Positions 17,766-25,518 of a stretch of 64,000 nucleotides of DNA are shown piece after piece. The position numbers were made by a program, and so were the translations under genes. The notes under the pieces are model-generated. The model saw only the letters and a program-made list of their open reading frames with translations. It was not told where the DNA came from and made no database searches. The DNA comes from an uncultured Draconibacterium sp. (GTDB lineage Bacteria > Bacteroidota > Bacteroidia > Bacteroidales > Prolixibacteraceae). The stretch's first letter is position 1. Every line of letters starts with the position of its first letter. Where the stretch lies: contig NZ_OY771647.1 in NCBI RefSeq assembly GCF_963674925.1, forward strand, positions 449,501-513,500. The letters are read 5' to 3'.

Positions 17766-18470
17766 TTACATACTTTTTACGCGTCCTGATCCGGCAACTG
17801 AAGCATCAACCCTTGGATTGCCTTTGTAATATACACTTCCCGATCCGGCGATTCGTGCTTTTAGCGAACCGTTTGATCGAACATTACAATTGCCCGATCC
17901 TGATGTGCTAACAGTTACATCTTCAGCTTCAAATCCATCGGCTTTACAATTACCCGAACCGGAAATTGAAACAGAAAGTTCGTCGGCAACTCCATCGCTT
18001 TCAATTTTAATGTTACCCGAACCCGAAATGGCTCCTTTTACTTTGTCCGATGTCAGGTTTTCAATTTCAATATTTCCGCTGCCACTAACAGCCAGATCGA
18101 TAATGCGTGCTTTAATCTCGTCGGCTAAAATATCTCCCGAGCCCGAAACACCCAATCCATTTACATCCGGCACAGTGATATAAATGTCTATTCTGCCAGG
18201 TTTGTAATTGCGCTGAAACATACTTTTACCCGGAAAACGAATTATCAATTTACTTCCGTTTACTTCGGTAATTATATCTTCAAGTGTTGACTGCTTTGCT
18301 TCAATCCGCACGTTTTGCGGACTACCTTGCTGAAGATGAACAGTTGCCGGAATTCGCAAACTGATCTCCGAGAAACTTGACACATCACGTGTTTCTTCCT
18401 GTGCCTGAACGGTTGAGGCCATAAAAAAGCCTATTACAAAAAGGCTCAATACTAAAAATCTGGTTTTCAT
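17766..18470 (-). CDS. Secreted head-GIN (DUF2807) domain protein
   Basis: A 234-residue exported protein. A signal peptide (about 1-24, ending STVQAQ) leads into a DUF2807/auto-transporter-adhesin head-GIN domain, a right-handed beta-helix-like fold built of SGSG turns. The repeat is visible as VSGSGDI, VSGSGNIEI, ISGSGNIKI, ISGSGNCKA, TSGSGNCNV, IAGSGSVYY and VAGSGRVKS. The start at 18470 gives a clean signal peptide; a longer frame to 18500 only adds ten residues. It is convergent with the Sua5-type gene. Function unknown; members are periplasmic or surface proteins. Confidence 0.85.
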   Translation of the reverse strand: MKTRFLVLSLFVIGFFMASTVQAQEETRDVSSFSEISLRIPATVHLQQGSPQNVRIEAKQSTLEDIITEVNGSKLIIRFPGKSMFQRNYKPGRIDIYITVPDVNGLGVSGSGDILADEIKARIIDLAVSGSGNIEIENLTSDKVKGAISGSGNIKIESDGVADELSVSISGSGNCKADGFEAEDVTVSTSGSGNCNVRSNGSLKARIAGSGSVYYKGNPRVDASVAGSGRVKSM

Positions 18471-18651
18471 GCTCTTACTATTTAAATTTCTAATTTTCAA
18501 TACCCGGAATAAAACTGGTGCTTATAACTGGCTAATTCCAATGATCTTTCCGGCCAATATTATTATTACGTTTTAATGACGCGACAATTGAAATAAAGTT
18601 GCACACGCAACAAAAATAATTGCACTTTTAAATTCATAAAGCAAGCATTTC

Positions 18652-19084
18652 ATGAAACAGGAACACATAGTACCGGTGCAGATTCGGTTTAACGACATCG
18701 ACCTGATGGGCCGTTTATAATGCCAAATACCAGGAATTTTTTGATTTGGCGCGTCTAAAATATTTCGGAACAGTTTTAGGCGACCTTATTAGCTGGACAC
18801 ACAAAGGATTGATCATTGCCTCGGTGAAAGTGGATTACATGCAACCAACCTTTCTTGAGGATACTATTCATGTGCTTACTTCGGTTTCATCATTGGGTGA
18901 AAAAAGCCTTGAAATGACACAAGCTGTATACAAACAAAACAGTACAGACCCGGTGGCAATATGTAAATCGGTAATGGTTTGTTTTGATATGAAAGCCAGG
19001 ATTTCGGAACCGATCCCGGAGGCCTGGAGAAAGAAATTTGCAGATTTTGAGCCTGGCTTAAACGTCGATCAGTCCGTCGGGTAA
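18652..19084 (+). pseudogene. Acyl-CoA thioesterase (hotdog fold), frameshifted near the N-terminus
   Basis: The frame from the ATG at 18652 reads MKQEHIVPVQIRFNDIDLMG and hits a stop (TAA at 18718-18720) right after the conserved DIDLMG block. Shifting frame at about 18711-18717 restores NAKYQEFFDLARLKYFGT and a full 4HBT thioesterase domain to the stop at 19084. The junction corresponds to the conserved MGHVNNA motif, so two bases are probably missing (or one is extra). The rest shows no decay, so this is a recent mutation or a sequencing error. The 3' end overlaps rimM tail-to-tail by 27 bp. Confidence 0.78.
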
Positions 19085-19585
19085 TTTTAAAGTAATTGTA
19101 CTTTCATTTTCGCTGTACGAAACCAGCATCTCTTCGTGAAACGGGATTAACAGCTCCTCGCCCCGGTACGAAACCGTAAAAACAATATTTCCGGAGTAGT
19201 CATCCACTTGATCGATTACACCAATTTCGCCCAGTTTGCTGTCAATTAACATCAGGCCTTCAAACATCGATTCGTTTTCTTCCTGCTCATCAATAATCTC
19301 GGAATGAAACAGGTAAGCACTGGCGCCGATCAGGCGTTTGGCGTATTTTTCGTCGTCAACCCAATCAAACTTTACAATTGCTGTTTTGGATGAACGGAAA
19401 CGGAAACCATCTTTTTCCACAAAAAAAGGAACAAGCAAACCATCCAGTTCAACAAAAAAGCGGTCGCTATCTTCCACTGAATATTCAAACTGTTCGTCAA
19501 ACTCCAGGACTACTTCACCATGCACACCATGTGTTTTTCTGAAGAATCCAACTTTTTGGCAATCGGTTTTTGGTATCGTTTCCAT
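19058..19585 (-). CDS. rimM: Ribosome maturation factor RimM
   Basis: A 175-residue 16S rRNA-processing factor that binds ribosomal protein S19 and assists 30S head assembly. The N-terminal RimM barrel shows VGFFRKTHGVHGEVVLEFD (about 12-30), and the C-terminal PRC-barrel has IGVIDQVDDYSGNIVFTV and LIPFHEEMLVSY. A TACTTTTG -7 box lies only 4 bp before the start codon, so the mRNA may be leaderless. rpsP lies upstream on the same strand but is separated by a terminator and a palindromic element rather than directly coupled. Confidence 0.92.
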   Translation of the reverse strand: METIPKTDCQKVGFFRKTHGVHGEVVLEFDEQFEYSVEDSDRFFVELDGLLVPFFVEKDGFRFRSSKTAIVKFDWVDDEKYAKRLIGASAYLFHSEIIDEQEENESMFEGLMLIDSKLGEIGVIDQVDDYSGNIVFTVSYRGEELLIPFHEEMLVSYSENESTITLKLPDGLIDV

Positions 19586-19589
19586 ACTT

Positions 19590-19597
19590 CAAAAGTA
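19590..19597 (-). promoter_or_regulatory. Candidate -7 box of rimM, immediately before the start codon
   Basis: On the minus strand this reads TACTTTTG followed by AAGT and the ATG. If used, transcription would begin at or within a few bases of the start codon. Confidence 0.45.
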
Positions 19598-19752
19598 AAG
19601 CATTTTCACTTGAAACGGTAGTTATAAGTAGAAAGTTCCAAAAAATTGCAACATAATTTTTTTTCGAAAGAGCTTAAACGAAGCATATAAACACAAAAAA
19701 CATTCGTGATTTTCGCGAATCATCGACAGGAACAAAAGGATATGAACATCGT

Positions 19753-19855
19753 TTCACGCAAAGAAACGAAGAAGCGCAAAGTATGCAAAGGCTCGTAGCA
19801 TTCAGGATAACCTGCTTCATTTGCTTTGCGAAAAACTTAGCCTGCTTTGCGCGAA
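19753..19855. repeat. Imperfect palindromic element between rpsP and rimM
   Basis: The left end TTCACGCAAAGAAACGAAGA and the reverse complement of the right end (TTCGCGCAAAGCAGGCTAAG) form an imperfect inverted repeat about 100 bp apart. Repeated CACGCAAAG/CTTTGCG words fill both arms. The arms resemble those flanking the GxxExxY gene at 47952-48393, but here no gene is carried. Confidence 0.6.
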
Positions 19856-19884
19856 CTTTTGTTTTTATATCAGGCGGAGACTCA

Positions 19885-19917
19885 CAAAAAAACCACCTGC
19901 CAAACGGCAAGTGGTTT
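19885..19917 (-). terminator. Rho-independent terminator of rpsP
   Basis: AACCACcTGCC pairs with GGCAaGTGGTT around a short loop. On the minus strand the hairpin is followed by a run of T (A-run 19885-19892 on plus). It lies 25 bp past the rpsP stop. Confidence 0.8.
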
Positions 19918-19942
19918 TCTATAATAAGATGTGTTGTCTTTC

Positions 19943-20563
19943 TTAAGATTCCGCACCTTTTTCTTCTTCCGAAGCTTCCTCTGCAGCAGCAGGTGCTTCA
20001 GCTTCAGGAGTTTCTTCAACTTCAGCAGTTGCCTCTTCTTCTGCTTCTTCAGCAGCGGCTTCAGCTTCAGCTTCTTTAACAGCAGCTTCGGCTTCGGCAG
20101 CTAATTCTGCTTCTCTGGCAGCAATAGCGGCAGCTCTTTCTTCGTTGACTTTCTTCTCAGCTTCCAGTTGTTTTTCAGCTTCTGCAGCGGCATTACCGGC
20201 CAAACGGTCGATTTTTGCCTGAATTTTAGCATCTTTTGCTGCAATCCAGCTTTCTAAACGTTTTTCAGCTTCAGCTTCATCGAAAGCTCCTTTTTTAACT
20301 CCACCCATCAGGTGTTTTTTGTACAATACACCTTTGTAAGACAAAATTGCTCTTACAGTGTCGGTTGGTTGTGCGCCTTTAACAAGCCAGTCGTAAGCTT
20401 TGTCAAAATCGAGATCGATAGTAGCAGGATCAGTGTTAGGATTGTACGTGCCAATTCTTTCAATGTACCTGCCATCTCGTGGCGCCCTGCTATCAGCTAC
20501 TACAATGTGGTAGTATGCGTAGCGTTTGCGACCGTGTCGCGCTAATCTCATTTTTACTGGCAT
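19943..20563 (-). CDS. rpsP: 30S ribosomal protein S16 with a long Ala/Glu-rich C-terminal tail
   Basis: A 206-residue S16. The canonical domain is the first 85 or so residues: VKMRLARHGRKRYAYYHIVV, DSRAPRDGRYIERIG and GAQPTDTVRAILSYKGVL. It is followed by a helical, Ala/Glu/Lys-rich extension that becomes almost purely acidic (AEAEAAVKEAEAEAAAEEAE) to the C-terminus. Extended S16 proteins are common in Bacteroidota, and the tail is probably solvent-exposed. A TATCTTTG -7 box lies 33 bp upstream and a terminator follows. Confidence 0.95.
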   Translation of the reverse strand: MPVKMRLARHGRKRYAYYHIVVADSRAPRDGRYIERIGTYNPNTDPATIDLDFDKAYDWLVKGAQPTDTVRAILSYKGVLYKKHLMGGVKKGAFDEAEAEKRLESWIAAKDAKIQAKIDRLAGNAAAEAEKQLEAEKKVNEERAAAIAAREAELAAEAEAAVKEAEAEAAAEEAEEEATAEVEETPEAEAPAAAEEASEEEKGAES

Positions 20564-20595
20564 AATTCTATTTTTTAATTTTGAAAAATGTGGCG

Positions 20596-20603
20596 CAAAG
20601 ATA
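20596..20603 (-). promoter_or_regulatory. Candidate -7 box of rpsP
   Basis: On the minus strand this reads TATCTTTG followed by CGCCAC, a full consensus match 32 bp before the rpsP start. Confidence 0.6.
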
Positions 20604-20659
20604 GTATAAAATTCTGTTCCTGAAAGTTTTGAAAAAGTATTTTTCTATTTAATAATATC

Positions 20660-20722
20660 CTCATTCAAAGTAAGGTTATCATCCGACTTTCTGAAATTAT
20701 TGATAGCCTCACTTTGAGTGAG
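20660..20722. other. Long hairpin between rpsP and the OmpA-like gene
   Basis: The arms at 20660-20680 and 20702-20722 are 21 bp long and complementary with only three mismatches, around a 21-nt loop. There is no T-run on either strand, so it is not an ordinary rho-independent terminator. It lies past the OmpA-like gene stop on that gene's strand. Confidence 0.55.
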
Positions 20723-20752
20723 ACCATTAATATTGAAGTGTTACGCCTACTA

Positions 20753-21439
20753 TTATTGTTCGCCGGCCTGTGCTTTTGCAGCATCAACCATGTCTTCGTT
20801 AGCTGTAATAGTAAACTCTACCCTGCGGTTTTGGGCTTTCCCTTCTTTGGTATCGTTGGTTGCGCGCGGCTGCGATTCGCCCATTCCTACCGAACTTAAA
20901 CGCGTAGCCTCTATTCCATTTGATTTCAGGAAACCAACAACCGATGCTGCACGCCTTTCCGATAAGGATTGATTGTACGATTCGGCACCATCACTATCGG
21001 TATGCCCGATTACCAAAATATCGGTATCCGGATATTTATTGAATATCTCTACCAGTTTTCCAACATTTGCCTTTGAATCAGGTGTAAGATCAGAACTATC
21101 AAAACCAAAACGTACATCGGCATTTTCATCCAAAATCAACTGAATTCCTTCTTCGCTGCGCACCACCTCTGCACCGGGCATAGTAGTTTCAATTTCTTCG
21201 GCCTGTTTATCCATTTGCTTACCGATAATTGCACCGGCACCGCCACCAACAGCAGCCCCAACCAAAGCACCTGCCGCACGGTTATCTTTTCCGCCAATTA
21301 ATGCACCTAAAGCAGCTCCTGCAGCTACACCGATTCCTGCACCTTTTTGCGAGCTGTTGGCATTTTGCAACGAGCTGCAACTATTTAAAAATATTCCTGC
21401 CACAAAAAGGACAAGAACCAATAATGTTTTATTCTTCAT
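20753..21439 (-). CDS. OmpA-family lipoprotein with glycine zipper
   Basis: A 228-residue outer-membrane-anchored, peptidoglycan-binding lipoprotein. The lipobox is at about 18-21 (FLNSC). A glycine-zipper segment (about 33-75: AGIGVAAGAALGALIGG, AAVGGGAGAIIG) may insert into the membrane. The OmpA C-terminal domain (about 105-215) has VRFGFDSSDLTPDS, the peptidoglycan-contact motif GHTDSDGAESYNQSLSERRA and AQNRRVEF. This is the YiaD-like architecture. It is followed closely by an upstream lipoprotein gene (10 bp gap), so the two are probably co-transcribed. Confidence 0.9.
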   Translation of the reverse strand: MKNKTLLVLVLFVAGIFLNSCSSLQNANSSQKGAGIGVAAGAALGALIGGKDNRAAGALVGAAVGGGAGAIIGKQMDKQAEEIETTMPGAEVVRSEEGIQLILDENADVRFGFDSSDLTPDSKANVGKLVEIFNKYPDTDILVIGHTDSDGAESYNQSLSERRAASVVGFLKSNGIEATRLSSVGMGESQPRATNDTKEGKAQNRRVEFTITANEDMVDAAKAQAGEQ

Positions 21440-21449
21440 AACTGTATTC

Positions 21450-21920
21450 TTAATTTTTTACGAATTGATAATAAATTGAAATGATGTCGCCCTCGAACGA
21501 AGCATCCTGTGCCAAAACAAATTCGGTCTCCGATTCAGAAATTAATTTAAGCTTATAACCGGCAGTTACATCTTTTGGCTTCACTCCATCGGGAATAAAT
21601 TTCCATAAAAAGTAAATGTCCTGGCCATCTTCTTCCATAAACCATTTAATCGAATGCGTGGAGTTTATGCAGGCCACATCCATAAAAGAGTAAGTTCCTG
21701 AATTGTTATTGCTGACAAAGCTCCACTCGCTGCCCTCGAAACAATCGGGCGATGCCTGGTTAAACAACTCTTTAATTTCCACTTTGTTTCCCTGATCGGT
21801 TGTAATCGACGACAATGTCCAATTGCCCTTTAAACCTTTCTGCGAACTCCTGACTTGTTTTGTAGTGCTGCACGCCGCCAATAAAGCCACAAGCGCCAGC
21901 AAAAGAAATGTTTGTCTCAT
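21450..21920 (-). CDS. Lipocalin-like lipoprotein
   Basis: A 156-residue lipoprotein. The signal peptide ends at a lipobox (LVALLAACS, Cys about 17). The mature part starts with LKGNWTLSSITTD and later has a CFEGSEWSFVSNNNSGTYSF stretch, the pattern of lipocalin-like beta-barrels common in Bacteroidota. A pair of cysteines (in PDCFEG and DVACIN) could form a disulfide. Probable envelope location, ligand unknown. It is 10 bp upstream of the OmpA-like gene on the same strand. Confidence 0.75.
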   Translation of the reverse strand: MRQTFLLLALVALLAACSTTKQVRSSQKGLKGNWTLSSITTDQGNKVEIKELFNQASPDCFEGSEWSFVSNNNSGTYSFMDVACINSTHSIKWFMEEDGQDIYFLWKFIPDGVKPKDVTAGYKLKLISESETEFVLAQDASFEGDIISIYYQFVKN

Positions 21921-22001
21921 GTTTATTCTTTTAAATTTTTGTATGTTTTGAGAACGGAATTTTTGTGTTCCTACAAGTTACGATAATCATTTCTAAAACA
22001 G

Positions 22002-22031
22002 AAAAGGAGGCACATTGTTGTATCTCCTTTT
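22002..22031 (-). terminator. Possible terminator after the small membrane protein gene
   Basis: AAAAGGAG (22002-22009) pairs with CTCCTTTT (22024-22031) around a 14-nt loop. T-rich sequence follows on both strands, so it could work in either direction. The stem is short. Confidence 0.45.
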
Positions 22032-22063
22032 TTGATTTTTTATGTTCTAATTTGAAAACATTA

Positions 22064-22471
22064 TTATCTTTTTTTGAAGAAGCCCCTTTTGAAGCGACTT
22101 TGTACTGTCTCCAATCTTTTTCTTCTTCTGATACCGGTTAAAAATAATCCGATTCCGGCAATAACCGGCCCATAATTTATAATAATTGAATTCCCAATAT
22201 TGAACCTACCAACTAATGACCCAATTGTTATAACAATACCGATTACTATAAGTACTAAGCCAATCCAAATCATTTCATTAGCACCTGTTTTTTGAACGTT
22301 TATTTGTTCTTCCAAAAGAATTTGACGATCAATATCTCGCAAAATATTTTTCACCGCAGGTTCTTCCAGTCCCAAGGCCTTCAGTTCATTTCGAATAGCG
22401 GAGTAATCTTTACCATTTCTCCTTTCTTTAACAAAATTCTCTATTAATTCATTCAGAGGTAAGTCATTCAT
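22064..22471 (-). CDS. Small membrane protein of unknown function
   Basis: A 135-residue protein I do not recognise. The first 55 residues are charged and helical (NELIENFVKERRNGKDYSAI, later RDIDRQILLEEQ). Two transmembrane helices follow (about 65-87 IWIGLVLIVIGIVITIGSLVG and about 95-112), and the end is strongly basic (RRRKRLETVQSRFKRGFFKKR), suggesting the C-terminus is in the cytoplasm. Genomic context (rfbB-like gene upstream, lipocalin-like downstream) gives no clear function. Confidence 0.65.
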   Translation of the reverse strand: MNDLPLNELIENFVKERRNGKDYSAIRNELKALGLEEPAVKNILRDIDRQILLEEQINVQKTGANEMIWIGLVLIVIGIVITIGSLVGRFNIGNSIIINYGPVIAGIGLFLTGIRRRKRLETVQSRFKRGFFKKR

Positions 22472-22512
22472 CTTGCTTAGAACTTAGTGATAGTATCACT
22501 GGTGAGTTTAAA

Positions 22513-23568
22513 TTATCTTTTTACATACTGTTGCTCGTAATATTTCTGGTAATCGCCCGAAGTTACATTCTCGAGCCACCCGGTATTTTCGAGGTACCAG
22601 TCGATGGTTAATTCAATACCTTCTTCAAACTGCAATGATGGCTCCCACCCCAGTTCGTTTTTAATCTTTGTGGCATCGATAGCATAACGTAAATCGTGGC
22701 CGGCACGGTCTTTCACATAAGTGATCAGCTTTTCCGATTCGCCTTCAGGGCGCCCCAGTTTTTCATCCATTTTGCGGCACATCACCCGAATCAGGTCAAT
22801 GTTTGTCCACTCATTAAAACCGCCAATGTTGTAGGTTTCGCCGATTTCGCCTTTATGGAAAATTACATCGATGGCCCGGGCATGATCAACCACCCAAAGC
22901 CAGTCGCGAACGTTTTCGCCTTTACCGTAAACCGGCAGCGGTTTGTTGTTTTTTATGTTATGAATAAAAAGCGGAATCAATTTCTCGGGAAACTGGAACG
23001 AACCATAGTTATTCGAACAGTTTGAAATTACTGTTGGCACCCCAAAAGTATCATTGTAAGCACGAACAAAATGATCGGAACTGGCTTTTGATGCCGAATA
23101 CGGACTGTGCGGATCGTAAGCTGTTTCTTCGGTAAACATTCCTTCATTGCCCAGCGAACCATACACCTCATCGGTAGAAATATGGTAGAAACGTTTGCCT
23201 TCAAAATTATCCTTCCAGATGTGTTTTGCAGCGTTCAGCAAATTAACGGTGCCGATAACGTTTGTAAAAACAAACTCTGTCGGGTTCGAAATCGAACGGT
23301 CGACATGCGATTCGGCGGCCAGGTGAATTACTCCATCGAACTGGCGTTCTTCAAACAGTTGCTGAATAAATTCGCTGTCGACAATATCGCCTTTTACAAA
23401 TTCGTAATTGGGCTTGTCTTCAATATCTTTTAAATTATTAAGATTACCGGCGTAGGTTAGTTTATCGAGGTTTACAATTTTGTAATCGGGGTAGTTATTT
23501 ACAAATAAACGAACCACGTGCGATCCAATAAAACCTGCTCCACCAGTTATAAGTATTGTTTTGCTCAT
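22513..23568 (-). CDS. rfbB: dTDP-glucose 4,6-dehydratase
   Basis: A 351-residue short-chain dehydrogenase of the extended class, converting dTDP-glucose to dTDP-4-keto-6-deoxyglucose for deoxysugar and rhamnose synthesis. The NAD loop is ILITGGAGFIGSHVVRLF (5-22). The dehydratase-specific STDEVYGSLG block (with Asp-Glu in place) lies at about 131-140, and the catalytic YSASKASSD (Tyr-X3-Lys) at about 157-165. The partner rfbA/C/D genes are not adjacent. A 21-bp tandem repeat array lies upstream of its start. Confidence 0.93.
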   Translation of the reverse strand: MSKTILITGGAGFIGSHVVRLFVNNYPDYKIVNLDKLTYAGNLNNLKDIEDKPNYEFVKGDIVDSEFIQQLFEERQFDGVIHLAAESHVDRSISNPTEFVFTNVIGTVNLLNAAKHIWKDNFEGKRFYHISTDEVYGSLGNEGMFTEETAYDPHSPYSASKASSDHFVRAYNDTFGVPTVISNCSNNYGSFQFPEKLIPLFIHNIKNNKPLPVYGKGENVRDWLWVVDHARAIDVIFHKGEIGETYNIGGFNEWTNIDLIRVMCRKMDEKLGRPEGESEKLITYVKDRAGHDLRYAIDATKIKNELGWEPSLQFEEGIELTIDWYLENTGWLENVTSGDYQKYYEQQYVKR

Positions 23569-23650
23569 CTTTTACTATTTTGAAAATCAAAAGTAGGCTT
23601 TTCGCCAGATATAGAAAAACGCTTGTGTAAGAAAAATCGAAGGGATGATG

Positions 23651-23797
23651 GAGCATCAACCTTGGATGTTCTTTCATCAACCTTAGTTGATTTACTATCT
23701 CCCTTGGTTGATTCTTCATCAACTTTAGTTGGTTTATAATCATCCTTAGTTGTTTTATATCCTACCATAGTTGATTCTTATTCAACTATGTTTACAT
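23651..23797. repeat. 21-bp tandem repeat array, about 6-7 units, each with a small hairpin
   Basis: Units start at 23651, 23672, 23693, 23714, 23735, 23756 and (degenerate) 23777. The rough consensus is TTNATCAACCTTAGTTGATT. The inner ATCAAC/GTTGAT pairs form a mini-hairpin in the better units. Because the unit is 21 bp, all frames stay open as heptad repeats (for example TKVD on the minus strand), which creates spurious frames. It lies 82 bp upstream of the rfbB-like gene and 210 bp before the histidine kinase gene. Confidence 0.85.
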
Positions 23798-24006
23798 CGA
23801 TTAAAAATGAAAAGTTTCTGCTTATAAATTTAGTCAATAAAATAAATTCGATAAACAATGCGTGAGCAAAAGCGGCAAAACAGCTGTTATGAGTCGGGAA
23901 CTAAAATCCGAAACTAAAAACAATTGAGGTATCTGTTTCAACTTTAGCGGCACCATTGGAATACAGCAATTAATTATATATTTATCTCGCCTAAATTAAC
24001 GAATTA

Positions 24007-25278
24007 ATGAGAATCAAATCAAAGTCGGTACTTTTTACAGGGATTACAAGCGGTATATCAATAATCCTTCTGTTATCTTTCATTCAATTCTTACTCTTAA
24101 AAATTAATCCTTTTACTTTTCCATCGCTGGCATTATCCATCGTGTTTGGTGGAATTACCGGATTTTTTATTGCGCTTTTGATTAACAAGAACCAGAAAAA
24201 AACCAGAAGCATACAGGAAAGTGAAATTAAATTCAGAACACTGATTGATTTGTCGCTCGATGGAATATATGTGGAAAATGAGCGTGGGGAAATTCTGGAT
24301 TGTAATACAATGGGACACAAAATGTTTGGTTACACCCGCGAAGAAATGCTACAGTTAACGATAAAAGATCTGGTTCCGGATGAGTTTGCTGAAATGCTTC
24401 CCGACGTAATTCCTGAAGAAATGGCAACGGGTGAGGTTTATGTGGAACGCGTTAACAAAAAGAAGGACGGGACTATTTTCCCTACCGAGATCAATACCAA
24501 ATTTATTAAGCTTAACGGCAATATACGTTTGATCGTTTATGTAAGGGACATCACCGAGAGGAAAAAAGCAGAGAATGAACTGAGAGAGCTTATCGCCTCA
24601 AAAAACAAGTTGTTTTCGGTTATCGGGCACGATCTGAGAGGCTTTTACAGCAATATCGTGGGGCTTTCCGACGTATTACTTTCCGACTCCGGATTGGGAA
24701 AAGAGCATGATCAACAATTTATTTCCCTTATTCAGCAATCGGCAAAACAAGCCGATGAACTGCTACTGAATATACTCGACTGGGCTTCGCTCGAAACCAA
24801 CCACATCAAATTTAACCCTGTTCGTGTGTCGCTGAATAAGATCATCGGGGAGATAATCCACCAGGTTTCGAACAGGGCCGAGCTAAAAGGTGTAACAATT
24901 ATTAATCAGGTACCTGACGATCTTTCAATTTATACAGATAAGAAATTCCTACTCCCCATTCTGCGCAACCTAATGGCCAATGCCATTAAATATTCGTTTA
25001 AAATGGGAAATATTTATGTTGATTGCCAAATAAAAGAAAACGACACTCCCGTAATTTCGGTTAAAGATGAAGGAACAGGAATGAGCCCTGATCAGTTGAA
25101 GAATATTTTTAGCGAAGCTACTGCAGAATCGCTGCCGGGAACCGGGGATGAAAAAGGGACAGGCCTTGGACTAAGGATATGCAAAGATTTTACCGAAAAG
25201 CTTAAGGGTAAAATTTATGTTGAATCAGCCACCGGAAAAGGAAGCACCTTTTACATTGAACTGCCACAGCCGCAATAA
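24007..25278 (+). CDS. Membrane PAS-domain sensor histidine kinase
   Basis: A 423-residue two-component sensor. Two transmembrane helices (about 8-32 and 36-60) flank a very short periplasmic loop, so sensing is probably cytoplasmic or within the membrane. A PAS domain follows (about 72-185; DLSLDGIYVENERGEILDCN, ending VYVRDITERKKAE). The HisKA phosphoacceptor is in VIGHDLRGFYSNIVG (about 205-219). The HATPase domain has N-box NLMANAIKYSF, G1 DEGTGM and G2 GTGLGL. No response regulator is adjacent, making it an orphan kinase. Confidence 0.9.
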   Translation: MRIKSKSVLFTGITSGISIILLLSFIQFLLLKINPFTFPSLALSIVFGGITGFFIALLINKNQKKTRSIQESEIKFRTLIDLSLDGIYVENERGEILDCNTMGHKMFGYTREEMLQLTIKDLVPDEFAEMLPDVIPEEMATGEVYVERVNKKKDGTIFPTEINTKFIKLNGNIRLIVYVRDITERKKAENELRELIASKNKLFSVIGHDLRGFYSNIVGLSDVLLSDSGLGKEHDQQFISLIQQSAKQADELLLNILDWASLETNHIKFNPVRVSLNKIIGEIIHQVSNRAELKGVTIINQVPDDLSIYTDKKFLLPILRNLMANAIKYSFKMGNIYVDCQIKENDTPVISVKDEGTGMSPDQLKNIFSEATAESLPGTGDEKGTGLGLRICKDFTEKLKGKIYVESATGKGSTFYIELPQPQ

Positions 25279-25372
25279 ACAAACGGGAAATGAACTTCCT
25301 CGCAGCAAGCTAACAAGGTATCAATACGAAGTGTAGTATAATAACAATGAAAGCATCGGAGTATTACTTATT

Positions 25373-25394
25373 CCCGATACGCTCCGCTATCGGG
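25373..25394. repeat. Hairpin in the kinase/galE convergent gap
   Basis: CCCGATA (25373-25379) and TATCGGG (25388-25394) form a 7-bp stem with an 8-nt loop. No T-run follows. Similar CCCGA-type stems occur at 31127-31155 and 30610-30650, suggesting a dispersed palindrome family. Confidence 0.45.
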
Positions 25395-25518
25395 ATTAGT
25401 TCGACCATCAAATTACAGTTCGTTTCTCTCCTGTAATTTTGGCCTCACTGAATAAAATCGCCGGGTAACTTTGCAAAACCTACAAGTAGCCGGCGAAATG
25501 TATGCAATTATGATTGTT

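Noticed and set aside
23495..23768. Minus-strand frames through the 21-bp repeat coding heptad repeats
   Set aside because: The repeat length is a multiple of three, which keeps all frames open. There is no start context, and the product would be pure repeat.
23651..23797. A CRISPR array
   Set aside because: The units are contiguous 21-bp tandem repeats with no unique spacers and no cas genes nearby.
25466..25473. A plus-strand TAACTTTG promoter
   Set aside because: It matches the -7 consensus but points into the 3' end of galE in antisense, with no gene downstream; likely chance.
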